DNA from: Cinnamomum chago
Lineage: Eukaryota > Streptophyta > Magnoliopsida > Laurales > Lauraceae
Assembly: GCA_038049695.1 (NCBI GenBank)
Contig: CP142452.1
Coordinates: 52,286,501-52,350,500 of the forward strand
Length of the DNA: 64,000 bases
Reading direction: 5' to 3'
Positions within the stretch are counted from its first letter, which is position 1; each line of letters begins with the position of its first letter. The notes below the pieces were generated by a model. That model saw only the letters and a list, made by a program, of their open reading frames with translations, did no database searches and was not told the DNA's origin. Below are positions 23,797 through 37,700 of the stretch, piece by piece. The position numbers and the translations under genes are program-made.

Positions 23797-26572
23797 GATA
23801 CATGTTTGCACATATGCTTCTTGTCACATTTCTATTGATTTCGAAATGCATATGAATTGGTTTTTCTCTCTTGTTAAATCTCTTGGAACTCTTGGGAATG
23901 TATGCATTTTATTTAGTGAAGTTTGTTCATATGGTTTTATAAGGAATGAGGTTGGATTGGCTATTCATGGTTATGTTATAAGTCACATTGACTTGAATTG
24001 ATACTCATTTAAAGAGGTGTTTGAATTTAATTGTTCATTGGAGTTTAATGAGGATTTGAAGTGATTTTGGAAGACAAATGCAGGTGGATGGTTTGAATGT
24101 TATTAAGTTTTATGAGAAAATCTTAAGTTTTATTACTTGTTCTTGATCATTGCATACATGTTTGCACATATGCTTCTTGTCACAATTCTATTGATTTCGA
24201 AATGCATATGAATTGGTTTTTCTCTCTTGTTAAATCTCTTGGAACTCTTGGGAATGTATGCATTTTATTTAGTCAAGTTTGTTCATATGGTTTTATAAGG
24301 AATGAGGTTGGATTGGCTATTCATGGTTATGTTATAAGTCACATTGACTTGAATTGATACTCATTTAAAGAGGTGTTTGAATTTAATTGTTCATTGGAGT
24401 TTAATGAGGATTTGAAGTGATTTTGGAAGAGAAATGCAAGTAGATGGTTTGAATGTTATTAAGTTTTATGAGAAAATCTTAAGTTTTATTACTTGTTCTT
24501 GATCGTTGGATACATGTTTGCACATATGCTTCTTGTCACATTTCTATTGATTTCGAAATGCATATGAATTGGTTTTTCTCTCTTGTTAAATCTCTTGGAA
24601 CTCTTGGGAATGTATGCATTTTATTTAGTCAAGTTTGGTCATATGGTTTTATAAGGAATGAGGTTGGATTGGCTATTCATGGTTACGTTATAAGTCACAT
24701 TGACTTGAATTGATACTCATTTAAAGAGGTGTTTGAATTTAATCGTTCATTGGAGTTTAATGAGGATTTGAAGTGATTTTGGAAGAGAAATGCAAGTGGA
24801 TGGTTTGAATGTTATTAAGTTTTATGAGAAAATCTTAAGTTTTATTACTTGTTCTTGATCATTGGATACATGTTTGCACATATGCTTCTTGTCACATTTC
24901 TATTGATTTCGAAATGCATATGAATTGGTTTTTCTCTCTTGTTAAATCTCTTGGAACTCTTGGGAATGTATGCATTTTATTTAGTCAAGTTTGTTCATAT
25001 GGTTTTATAAGGAATGAGGTTCGATTGGCTATTCATGGTTATGTTATAAGTCACATTGACTTGAATTGATACTCATTTAAAGAGGTGTTTGAATTTAATT
25101 GTTCATTGGAGTTTAATGAGGATTTGAAGTGATTTTGGAAGAGAAAGGCAAGTGGATGGTTTGAATGTTATTAAGTTTTATGAGAAAATCTTAAGTTTTA
25201 TTACTTGTTCTTGATCATTGGATACATGTTTGCACATATGCTTCTTGTCACATTTCTATTGATTTCGAAATGCATATGAATTGGTTTTTCTCTCTTGTTA
25301 AATCTCTTGGAACTCTTGGGAATGTATGCATTTTATTTAGTCAAGTTTGTTCATATGGTTTTATAAGGAATGAGGTTGGATTGGCTAATCATGGTTATGT
25401 TATAAGTCACATTGACTTGAATTGATACTCATTTAAAGAGGTGTTTGAATTTAATTGTTCATTGGAGTTTAATGAGGATTTGAAGTGATTTTGGAAGAGA
25501 AATGCACGTGGATGGTTTGAATGTTATTAAGTTTTATGATTAAATCTTAAGTTTTATTACTTGTTCTTGATCGTTGGATACATGTTTGCACATATGCTTC
25601 TTGTCACATTTCTATTGATTTCGAAATGCATATGAATTGGTTTTTCTCTCTTGTTAAATCTCTTGGAACTCTTGGGAATGTATGCATTTTATTTAGTCAA
25701 GTTTGTTCATATGGTTTTATAAGGAATGAGGTTGGATTGGCTATTCATGGTTATGTTATAAGTCACATTGACTTGAATTGATACTCATTTAAAGAGGTGT
25801 TTGAATTTAATTGTTCATTGGAGTTTAATGAGGATTTGAAGTGATTTTGGAAGACAAACGCAGGTGGATGGTTTGAATGTTATTAAGTTTTATGAGAAAA
25901 TCTTAAGTTTTATTACTTGTTCTTGATCATTGGATACATGTTTGCACATATGCTTCTTGTCACATTTCTATTGATTTCGAAATGCATATGATTTGGTTTT
26001 TCTCTCTTGTTAAATCTCTTGGAACTCTTGGGAATGTATGCATTTTATTTAGTGAAGTTTGTTCATATGGTTTTATAAGGAATGAGGTTGGATTGGCTAT
26101 TCATGGTTATGTTATAAGTCACATTGACTTGAATTGATACTCATTTAAAGAGGTGTTTGAATTTAATTGTTCATTGGAGTTTAATGAGGATTTGAAGTGA
26201 TTTTTGAAGAGAAATGCAAGTGGATGGTTTGAATGTTATTAAGTTTTATGAGAAAATCTTAAGTTTTATTACTTGTTCTTGATCGTTGGATACATGTTTG
26301 CACATATGCTTCTTGTCACATTTCTATTGATTTCGAAATGCATATGAATTGGTTTTTCTCTCTTGTTAAATCTCTTGGAACTCTTGGGAATGTATGCATT
26401 TTATTTAGTCAAGTTTGGTCATATGGTTTTATAAGGAATGAGGTTGGATTGGCTATTCATGGTTACGTTATAAGTCACATTGACTTGAATTGATACTCAT
26501 TTAAAGAGGTGTTTGAATTTAATCGTTCATTGGAGTTTAATGAGGATTTGAAGTGATTTTGGAAGAGAAATG
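23797..26572 (+). repeat. 11-mer HOR, copy 2, partial
   Basis: This copy carries the same marker order as copy 1 for about 7.8 units. It diverges near 26573, where GCAGGTGG replaces GCAAGTGG and a second TTTGGTCATATGG unit follows directly. A private change is GCAAGTAGATGG at about 24437. Confidence 0.85.
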
Positions 26573-28400
26573 CAGGTGGATGGTTTGAATGTTATTAAGT
26601 TTTATGAGAAAATCTTAAGTTTTATTACTTGTTCTTGATCATTGGATACATGTTTGCACATATGCTTCTTGTCACATTTCTATTGATTTCGAAATGCATA
26701 TGAATTGGTTTTTCTCTCTTGTTAAATCTCTTGGAACTCTTGGGAATGTATGCATTTTATTTAGTCAAGTTTGGTCATATGGTTTTATAAGGAATGAGGT
26801 TGGATTGGCTATTCATGGTTACGTTATAAGTCACATTGACTTGAATTGATACTCATTTAAAGAGGTGTTTGAATTTAATCGTTCATTGGAGTTTAATGAG
26901 GATTTGAAGTGATTTTTGAAGAGAAATGCAGGTGGATGGTTTGAATGTTATTAAGTTTTATGTGAAAATCTTAAGTTTTATTACTTGTTCTTGATCATTG
27001 GATACATGTTTGCACATATGCTTCTTGTCACATTTCTATTGATTTCGAAATGCATATGAATTGGTTTTTCTCTCTTGTTAAATCTCTTGGAACTCTTGGG
27101 AATGTATGCATTTTATTTAGTCAAGTTTGGTCATATGGTTTTATAAGGAATGAGGTTGGATTGGCTATTCATGGTTATGTTATAAGTCACATTGACTTGA
27201 ATTGATACTCATTTAAAGAGGTGTTTGAATTTAATTGTTCATTGGAGTTTAATGAGGATTTGAAGTGATTTTGGAAGAGAAATGCACGTGGATGGTTTGA
27301 ATGTTATTAAGTTTTATGATTAAATCTTAAGTTTTATTACTTGTTCTTGATCATTGGATACATGTTTGCACATATGCTTCTTGTCACATTTCTATTGATT
27401 TCGAAATGCATATGAATTGGTTTTTCTCTCTTGTTAAATCTCTTGGAACTCTTGGGAATGTATGCATTTTATTTAGTCAAGTTTGTTCATATGGTTTTAT
27501 AAGGAATGAGGTTGGATTGGCTAATCATGGTTATGTTATAAGTCACATTGACTTGAATTGATACTCATTTAAAGAGGTGTTTGAATTTAATTGTTCATTG
27601 GAGTTTAATGAGGATTTGAAGTGATTTTTGAAGAGAAATGCAGGTGGATGGTTTGAATGTTATTAAGTTTTATGTGAAAATCTTAAGTTTTATTACTTGT
27701 TCTTGATCATTGGATACATGTTTGCACATATGCTTCTTGTCACATTTCTATTGATTTCGAAATGCATATGAATTGGTTTTTCTCTCTTGTTAAATCTCTT
27801 GGAACTCTTGGGAATGTATGCATTTTATTTAGTCAAGTTTGTTCATATGGTTTTATAAGGAATGAGGTTGGATTGGCTAATCATGGTTATGTTATAAGTC
27901 ACATTGACTTGAATTGATACTCATTTAAAGAGGTGTTTGAATTTAATTGTTCATTGGAGTTTAATGAGGATTTGAAGTGATTTTTGAAGAGAAATGCAAG
28001 TGGATGGTTTGAATGTTATTAAGTTTTATGTGAAAATCTTAAGTTTTATTACTTGTTCTTGATCATTGGATACATGTTTGCACATATGCTTCTTGTCACA
28101 TTTCTATTGATTTCGAAATGCATATGAATTGGTTTTTCTCTCTTGTTAAATCTCTTGGAACTCTTGGGAATGTATGCATTTTATTTAGTCAAGTTTGTTC
28201 ATATGGTTTTATAAGGAATGAGGTTGGATTGGCTATTCATGGTTATGTTATAAGTCACATTGACTTGAATTGATACTCATTTAAAGAGGTGTTTGAATTT
28301 AATTGTTCATTGGAGTTTAATGAGGATTTGAAGTGATTTTGGAAGAGAAATGCACGTGGATGGTTTGAATGTTATTAAGTTTTATGATTAAATCTTAAGT
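26573..28400 (+). repeat. mixed satellite stretch with 3-mer spacing
   Basis: GATTAAATC recurs at 27318 and 28386, exactly 1068 bp apart. Units here combine the TTTGGTCATATGG, GGCTAATCATGG, TTTTTGAAGAG and TATGTGAAAATC variants in new orders. It reads as a reshuffled 3-mer at the edge of the 11-mer domain. Confidence 0.72.
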
Positions 28401-29418
28401 TTTATTACTTGTTCTTGATCGTTGGATACATGTTTGCACATATGCTTCTTGTCACATTTCTATTGATTTCGAAATGCATATGAATTGGTTTTTCTCTCTT
28501 GTTAAATCTCTTGGAACTCTTGGGAATGTATGCATTTTATTTAGTGAAGTTTGTTCATATGGTTTTATAAGGAATGAGGTTGGATTGGCTATTCATGGTT
28601 ATGTTATAAGTCACATTGACTTGAATTGATACTCATTTAAAGAGGTGTTTGAATTTAATTGTTCATTGGAGTTTAATGAGGATTTGAAGTGATTTTGGAA
28701 GACAAACGTAGGTGGATGGTTTGAATGTTATTAAGTTTTATGAGAAAATCTTAAGTTTTATTACTTGTTCTTGATCATTGGATACATGTTTGCACATATG
28801 CTTCTTGTCACATTTCTATTGATTTCGAAATGCATATGATTTGGTTTTTCTCTCTTGTTAAATCTCTTGGAACTCTTGGGAATGTATGCATTTTATTTAG
28901 TGAAGTTTGTTCATATGGTTTTATAAGGAATGAGGTTGGATTGGCTATTCATGGTTATGTTATAAGTCACATTGACTTGAATTGATACTCATTTAAAGAG
29001 GTGTTTGAATTTAATTGTTCATTGTAGTTTAATGAGGATTTGAAGTGATTTTTGAAGAGAAATGCAAGTGGATGGTTTGAATGTTATTAAGTTTTATGTG
29101 AAAATCTTAAGTTTTATTACTTGTTCTTGATCATTGGATACATGTTTGCACATATGCTTCTTGTCACATTTCTATTGATTTCGAAATGCATATGAATTGG
29201 TTTTTCTCTCTTGTTAAATCTCTTGGAACTCTTGGGAATGTATGCATTTTATTTAGTCAAGTTTGTTCATATGGTTTTATAAGGAATGAGGTTGGATTGG
29301 CTATTCATGGTTATGTTATAAGTCACATTGACTTGAATTGATACTCATTTAAAGAGGTGTTTGAATTTAATTGTTCATTGGAGTTTAATGAGGATTTGAA
29401 GTGATTTTGGAAGAGAAA

Positions 29419-32400
29419 TGTAAGTAGATGGTTTGAATGTTATTAAGTTTTATGAGAAAATCTTAAGTTTTATTACTTGTTCTTGATCATTGGATACATG
29501 TTTGCACATATGCTTCTTGTCACATTTCTATTGATTTCGAAATGCATATGAATTGGTTTTTCTCTCTTGTTAAATCTCTTGGAACTCTTGGGAATGTATG
29601 CATTTTATTTAGTGAAGTTTGTTCATATGGTTTTATAAGGAATGAGGTTGGATTGGCTATTCATGGTTATGTTATAAGTCACATTGACTTGAATTGATAC
29701 TCATTTAAAGAGGTGTTTGAATTTAATTGTTCATTGGAGTTTAATGAGGATTTGAAGTGATTTTGGAAGAGAAATGCACGTGGATGGTTTGAATGTTATT
29801 AAGTTTTATGAGAAAATCTTAAGTTTTATTACTTGTTCTTGATCGTTGGATACATGTTTGCACATATGCTTCTTGTCACATTTCTATTGATTTCGAAATG
29901 CATATGAATTGGTTTTTCTCTCCTGTTAAATCTCTTGGAACTCTTGGGAATGTATGCATTTTATTTAGTGAAGTTTGTTCATATGGTTTTATAAGGAATG
30001 AGGTTGGATTGGCTATTCGTGGTTATGTTATAAGTCACATTGACTTGAATTGATACTCATTTAAAGAGGTGTTTGAATTTAATTGTTCATTGGAGTTTAA
30101 TGAGGATTTGAAGTGATTTTGGAAGACAAATGCAGGTGGATGGTTTGAATGTTATTAAGTTTTATGAGAAAATCTTAAGTTTTATTACTTGTTCTTGATC
30201 ATTGCATACATGTTTGCACATATGCTTCTTGTCACATTTCTATTGATTTCGAAATGCATATGAATTGGTTTTTCTCTCTTGTTAAATCTCTTGGAACTCT
30301 TGGGAATGTATGCATTTTATTTAGTCAAGTTTGTTCATATGGTTTTATAAGGAATGAGGTTGGATTGGCTATTCATGGTTATGTTATAAGTCACATTGAC
30401 TTGAATTGATACTCATTTAAAGAGGTGTTTGAATTTAATTGTTCATTGGAGTTTAATGAGGATTTGAAGTGATTTTGGAAGACAAATGCAGGTGGATGGT
30501 TTGAATGTTATTAAGTTTTATGAGAAAATCTTAAGTTTTATTACTTGTTCTTGATCATTGGATACATGTTTGCACATATGCTTCTTGTCACATTTCTATT
30601 GATTTCGAAATGCATATGAATTGGTTTTTCTCTCTTGTTAAATCTCTTGGAACTCTTGGGAATGTATGCATTTTATTTAGTCAAGTTTGTTCATATGGTT
30701 TTATAAGGAATGAGGTTGGATTGGCTATTCATGGTTATGTTATAAGTCACATTGACTTGAATTGATACTCATTTAAAGAGGTGTTTGAATTTAATTGTTC
30801 ATTGGAGTTTAATGAGGATTTGAAGTGATTTTGGAAGAGAAATGCACGTGGATGGTTTGAATGTTATTAAGTTTTATGAGAAAATCTTAAGTTTTATTAC
30901 TTGTTCTTGATCGTTGGATACATGTTTGCACATATGCTTCTTGTCACATTTCTATTGATTTCGAAATGCATATGAATTGGTTTTTCTCTCTTGTTAAATC
31001 TCTTGGAAATCTTGGGAATATATGCATTTTATTTAGTGAAGTTTGTTCATATGGTTTTATAAGGGATGAGGTTGGATTGGCTATTCATGGTTATGTTATA
31101 AGTCACATTGACTTGAATTGATACTCATTTAAAGAGGTGTTTGAATTTAATTGTTCATTGGAGTTTAATGAGGATTTGAAGTGATTTTGGAAGACAAATG
31201 CAGGTGGATGGTTTGAATGTTATTAAGTTTTATGAGAAAATCTTAAGTTTTATTACTTGTTCTTGATCATTGGATACATGTTTGCACATATGCTTCTTGT
31301 CACATTTCTATTGATTTCCAAATGCATATGAATTGGTTTTTCTCTCTTGTTAAATCTCTTGGAACTCTTGGGAATGTATGCATTTTATTTAGTCAAGTTT
31401 GTTCATATGGTTTTATAAGGAATGAGGTTGGATTGGCTATTCATGGTTATGTTATAAGTCACATTGACTTGAATTGATACTCATTTAAAGAGGTGTTTGA
31501 ATTTAATTGTTCATTGGAGTTTAATGAGGATTTGAAGTGATTTTGGAAGAGAAATGCAGGTGGATGGTTTGAATGTTATTAAGTTTTTTGAGAAAATCTT
31601 AAGTTTTATTACTTGTTCTCGATCATTGGATACATGTTTGCACATATGCTTCTTGTCACATTTCTTTTGATTTCGAAATGCATATGAATTGGTTTTTCTC
31701 TCTTGTTAAATCTCTTGGAACTCTTGGGAATGTACGCATTTTATTTAGTGAAGTCTGTTCATATGGTTTTATAAGGAATGAGGTTGGATTGGCTATTCAT
31801 GGTTATGTTATAAGTCACATTGACTTGAATTGATACTCATTTAAAGAGGTGTTTGAATTTAATTGTTCATTGGAGTTTAATGAGGATTTGAAGTGATTTT
31901 GGAAGAGAAATGCTAGTGGATGGTTTGAATGTTATTAAGTTTTATGAGAAAATCTTAAGTTTTATTACTTGTTCTTGATCATTGGATACATGTTTGCACA
32001 TATGCTTCTTGTCACATTTCTATTGATTTCGAAATGCATATGAATTGGTTTTTCTCTCTTGTTAAATCTCTTGGAACTCTTGGGAATGTATGCATTTTAT
32101 TTAGTCAAGTTTGTTCATATGGTTTTATAAGGAATGAGGTTGGATTGGCTATTCATGGTTATGTTATAAGTCACATTGACTTGAATTGATACTCATTTAA
32201 AGAGGTGTTTGAATTTAATTGTTCATTGGAGTTTAATGAGGATTTGAAGTGATTTTGGAAGACAAATGCAGGTGGATGGTTTGAATGTTATTAAGTTTTA
32301 TGAGAAAATCTTAAGTTTTATTACTTGTTCTTGATCATTGGATACATGTTTGCACATATGCTTCTTGTCACATTTCTATTGATTTCGAAATGCATATGAA

Positions 32401-34758
32401 TTGGTTTTTCTCTCTTGTTAAATCTCTTGGAACTCTTGGGAATGGATGCATTTTATTTAGTCAAGTTTGTTCATATGGTTTTATAAGGAATGAGGTTGGA
32501 TTGGCTATTCATGGTTATGTTATAAGTCACATTGACTTGAATTGATACTCATTTAAAGAGGTGTTTGAATTTAATTGTTCATTGGAGTTTAATGAGGATT
32601 TGAAGTGATTTTGGAAGAGAAATGTAAGTAGATGGTTTGAATGTTATTAAGTTTTATGAGAAAATCTTAAGTTTTATTACTTGTTCTTGATCATTGGATA
32701 CATGTTTGCACATATGCTTCTTGTCACATTTCTATTGATTTCGAAATGCATATGAATTGGTTTTTCTCTCTTGTTAAATCTCTTGGAACTCTTGGGAATG
32801 TATGCATTTTATTTAGTGAAGTTTGTTCATATGGTTTTATAAGGAATGAGGTTGGATTGGCTATTCATGGTTATGTTATAAGTCACATTGACTTGAATTG
32901 ATACTCATTTAAAGAGGTGTTTGAATTTAATTGTTCATTGGAGTTTAATGAGGATTTGAAGTGATTTTGGAAGAGAAATGCACGTGGATGGTTTGAATGT
33001 TATTAAGTTTTATGAGAAAATCTTAAGTTTTATTACTTGTTCTTGATCGTTGGATACATGTTTGCACATATGCTTCTTGTCACATTTCTATTGATTTCGA
33101 AATGCATATGAATTGGTTTTTCTCTCCTGTTAAATCTCTTGGAACTCTTGGGAATGTATGCATTTTATTTAGTGAAGTTTGTTCATATGGTTTTATAAGG
33201 AATGAGGTTGGATTGGCTATTCGTGGTTATGTTATAAGTCACATTGACTTGAATTGATACTCATTTAAAGAGGTGTTTGAATTTAATTGTTCATTGGAGT
33301 TTAATGAGGATTTGAAGTGATTTTGGAAGACAAATGCAGGTGGATGGTTTGAATGTTATTAAGTTTTATGAGAAAATCTTAAGTTTTATTACTTGTTCTT
33401 GATCATTGCATACATGTTTGCACATATGCTTCTTGTCACATTTCTATTGATTTCGAAATGCATATGAATTGGTTTTTCTCTCTTGTTAAATCTCTTGGAA
33501 CTCTTGGGAATGTATGCATTTTATTTAGTCAAGTTTGTTCATATGGTTTTATAAGGAATGAGGTTGGATTGGCTATTCATGGTTATGTTATAAGTCACAT
33601 TGACTTGAATTGATACTCATTTAAAGAGGTGTTTGAATTTAATTGTTCATTGGAGTTTAATGAGGATTTGAAGTGATTTTGGAAGAGAAATGCAGGTGGA
33701 TGGTTTGAATGTTATTAAGTTTTTTGAGAAAATCTTAAGTTTTATTACTTGTTCTCGATCATTGGATACATGTTTGCACATATGCTTCTTGTCACATTTC
33801 TTTTGATTTCGAAATGCATATGAATTGGTTTTTCTCTCTTGTTAAATCTCTTGGAACTCTTGGGAATGTATGCATTTTATTTAGTGAAGTTTGTTCATAT
33901 GGTTTTATAAGGAATGAGGTTGGATTGGCTATTCATGGTTATGTTATAAGTCACATTGACTTGAATTGATACTCATTTAAAGAGGTGTTTGAATTTAATT
34001 GTTCATTGGAGTTTAATGAGGATTTGAAGTGATTTTGGAAGAGAAATGCTAGTGGATGGTTTGAATGTTATTAAGTTTTATGAGAAAATCTTAAGTTTTA
34101 TTACTTGTTCTTGATCATTGGATACATGTTTGCACATATGCTTCTTGTCACATTTCTATTGATTTCGAAATGCATATGAATTGGTTTTTCTCTCTTGTTA
34201 AATCTCTTGGAACTCTTGGGAATGTATGCATTTTATTTAGTCAAGTTTGTTCATATGGTTTTATAAGGAATGAGGTTGGATTGGCTATTCATGGTTATGT
34301 TATAAGTCACATTGACTTGAATTGATACTCATTTAAAGAGGTGTTTGAATTTAATTGTTCATTGGAGTTTAATGAGGATTTGAAGTGATTTTGGAAGACA
34401 AATGCAGGTGGATGGTTTGAATGTTATTAAGTTTTATGAGAAAATCTTAAGTTTTATTACTTGTTCTTGATCATTGGATACATGTTTGCACATATGCTTC
34501 TTGTCACATTTCTATTGATTTCGAAATGCATATGAATTGGTTTTTCTCTCTTGTTAAATCTCTTGGAACTCTTGGGAATGGATGCATTTTATTTAGTCAA
34601 GTTTGTTCATATGGTTTTATAAGGAATGAGGTTGGATTGGCTATTCATGGTTATGTTATAAGTCACATTGACTTGAATTGATACTCATTTAAAGAGGTGT
34701 TTGAATTTAATTGTTCATTGGAGTTTAATGAGGATTTGAAGTGATTTTGGAAGAGAAA
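29419..34758 (+). repeat. 15-mer HOR (5340 bp), copy 1
   Basis: Markers recur 5340 bp (15 x 356) downstream. They include GTAAGTAGATGG (29419 and 34759), CTCTCCTGTTAAATC (29921 and 35261), AAGGGATGAGG (31062 and 36402), GATTTCCAAATG, TTCTCGATCATTGG with CACATTTCTTTTG, GCTAGTGG, GGGAATGGATGC, and a second CTCTCCTGTT (33125 and 38465). The internal recurrence of CTCTCCTGTT after 3204 bp (9 units) shows that the 15-mer itself contains a nested partial 9-mer duplication. Confidence 0.86.
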
Positions 34759-37700
34759 TGTAAGTAGATGGTTTGAATGTTATTAAGTTTTATGAGAAAA
34801 TCTTAAGTTTTATTACTTGTTCTTGAACATTGGATACATGTTTGCACATATGCTTCTTGTCACATTTCTATTGATTTCGAAATGCATATGAATTGGTTTT
34901 TCTCTCTTGTTAAATCTCTTGGAACTCTTGGGAATGTATGCATTTTATTTAGTGAAGTTTGTTCATATGGTTTTATAAGGAATGAGGTTGGATTGGCTAT
35001 TCATGGTTATGTTATAAGTCACATTGACTTGAATTGATACTCATTTAAAGAGGTGTTTGAATTTAATTGTTCATTGGAGTTTAATGAGGATTTGAAGTGA
35101 TTTTGGAAGAGAAATGCACGTGGATGGTTTGAATGTTATTAAGTTTTATGAGAAAATCTTAAGTTTTATTACTTGTTCTTGATCGTTGGATACATGTTTG
35201 CACATATGCTTCTTGTCACATTTCTATTGATTTCGAAATGCATATGAATTGGTTTTTCTCTCCTGTTAAATCTCTTGGAACTCTTGGGAATGTATGCATT
35301 TTATTTAGTGAAGTTTGTTCATATGGTTTTATAAGGAATGAGGTTGGATTGGCTATTCGTGGTTATGTTATAAGTCACATTGACTTGAATTGATACTCAT
35401 TTAAAGAGGTGTTTGAATTTAATTGTTCATTGGAGTTTAATGAGGATTTGAAGTGATTTTGGAAGACAAATGCAGGTGGATGGTTTGAATGTTATTAAGT
35501 TTTATGAGAAAATCTTAAGTTTTATTACTTGTTCTTGATCATTGCATACATGTTTGCACATATGCTTCTTGTCACATTTCTATTGATTTCGAAATGCATA
35601 TGAATTGGTTTTTCTCTCTTGTTAAATCTCTTGGAACTCTTGGGAATGTATGCATTTTATTTAGTCAAGTTTGTTCATATGGTTTTATAAGGAATGAGGT
35701 TGGATTGGCTATTCATGGTTATGTTATAAGTCACATTGACTTGAATTGATACTCATTTAAAGAGGTGTTTGAATTTAATTGTTCATTGGAGTTTAATGAG
35801 GATTTGAAGTGATTTTGGAAGACAAATGCAGGTGGATGGTTTGAATGTTATTAAGTTTTATGAGAAAATCTTAAGTTTTATTACTTGTTCTTGATCATTG
35901 GATACATGTTTGCACATATGCTTCTTGTCACATTTCTATTGATTTCGAAATGCATATGAATTGGTTTTTCTCTCTTGTTAAATCTCTTGGAACTCTTGGG
36001 AATGTATGCATTTTATTTAGTCAAGTTTGTTCATATGGTTTTATAAGGAATGAGGTTGGATTGGCTATTCATGGTTATGTTATAAGTCACATTGACTTGA
36101 ATTGATACTCATTTAAAGAGGTGTTTGAATTTAATTGTTCATTGGAGTTTAATGAGGATTTGAAGTGATTTTGGAAGAGAAATGCACGTGGATGGTTTGA
36201 ATGTTATTAAGTTTTATGAGAAAATCTTAAGTTTTATTACTTGTTCTTGATCGTTGGATACATGTTTGCACATATGCTTCTTGTCACATTTCTATTGATT
36301 TCGAAATGCATATGAATTGGTTTTTCTCTCTTGTTAAATCTCTTGGAAATCTTGGGAATATATGCATTTTATTTAGTGAAGTTTGTTCATATGGTTTTAT
36401 AAGGGATGAGGTTGGATTGGCTATTCATGGTTATGTTATAAGTCACATTGACTTGAATTGATACTCATTTAAAGAGGTGTTTGAATTTAATTGTTCATTG
36501 GAGTTTAATGAGGATTTGAAGTGATTTTGGAAGACAAATGCAGGTGGATGGTTTGAATGTTATTAAGTTTTATGAGAAAATCTTAAGTTTTATTACTTGT
36601 TCTTGATCATTGGATACATGTTTGCACATATGCTTCTTGTCACATTTCTATTGATTTCCAAATGCATATGAATTGGTTTTTCTCTCTTGTTAAATCTCTT
36701 GGAACTCTTGGGAATGTATGCATTTTATTTAGTCAAGTTTGTTCATATGGTTTTATAAGGAATGAGGTTGGATTGGCTATTCATGGTTATGTTATAAGTC
36801 ACATTGACTTGAATTGATACTCATTTAAAGAGGTGTTTGAATTTAATTGTTCATTGGAGTTTAATGAGGATTTGAAGTGATTTTGGAAGAGAAATGCAGG
36901 TGGATGGTTTGAATGTTATTAAGTTTTTTGAGAAAATCTTAAGTTTTATTACTTGTTCTCGATCATTGGATACATGTTTGCACATATGCTTCTTGTCACA
37001 TTTCTTTTGATTTCGAAATGCATATGAATTGGTTTTTCTCTCTTGTTAAATCTCTTGGAACTCTTGGGAATGTATGCATTTTATTTAGTGAAGTTTGTTC
37101 ATATGGTTTTATAAGGAATGAGGTTGGATTGGCTATTCATGGTTATGTTATAAGTCACATTGACTTGAATTGATACTCATTTAAAGAGGTGTTTGAATTT
37201 AATTGTTCATTGGAGTTTAATGAGGATTTGAAGTGATTTTGGAAGAGAAATGCTAGTGGATGGTTTGAATGTTATTAAGTTTTATGAGAAAATCTTAAGT
37301 TTTATTACTTGTTCTTGATCATTGGATACATGTTTGCACATATGCTTCTTGTCACATTTCTATTGATTTCGAAATGCATATGAATTGGTTTTTCTCTCTT
37401 GTTAAATCTCTTGGAACTCTTGGGAATGTATGCATTTTATTTAGTCAAGTTTGTTCATATGGTTTTATAAGGAATGAGGTTGGATTGGCTATTCATGGTT
37501 ATGTTATAAGTCACATTGACTTGAATTGATACTCATTTAAAGAGGTGTTTGAATTTAATTGTTCATTGGAGTTTAATGAGGATTTGAAGTGATTTTGGAA
37601 GACAAATGCAGGTGGATGGTTTGAATGTTATTAAGTTTTATGAGAAAATCTTAAGTTTTATTACTTGTTCTTGATCATTGGATACATGTTTGCACATATG

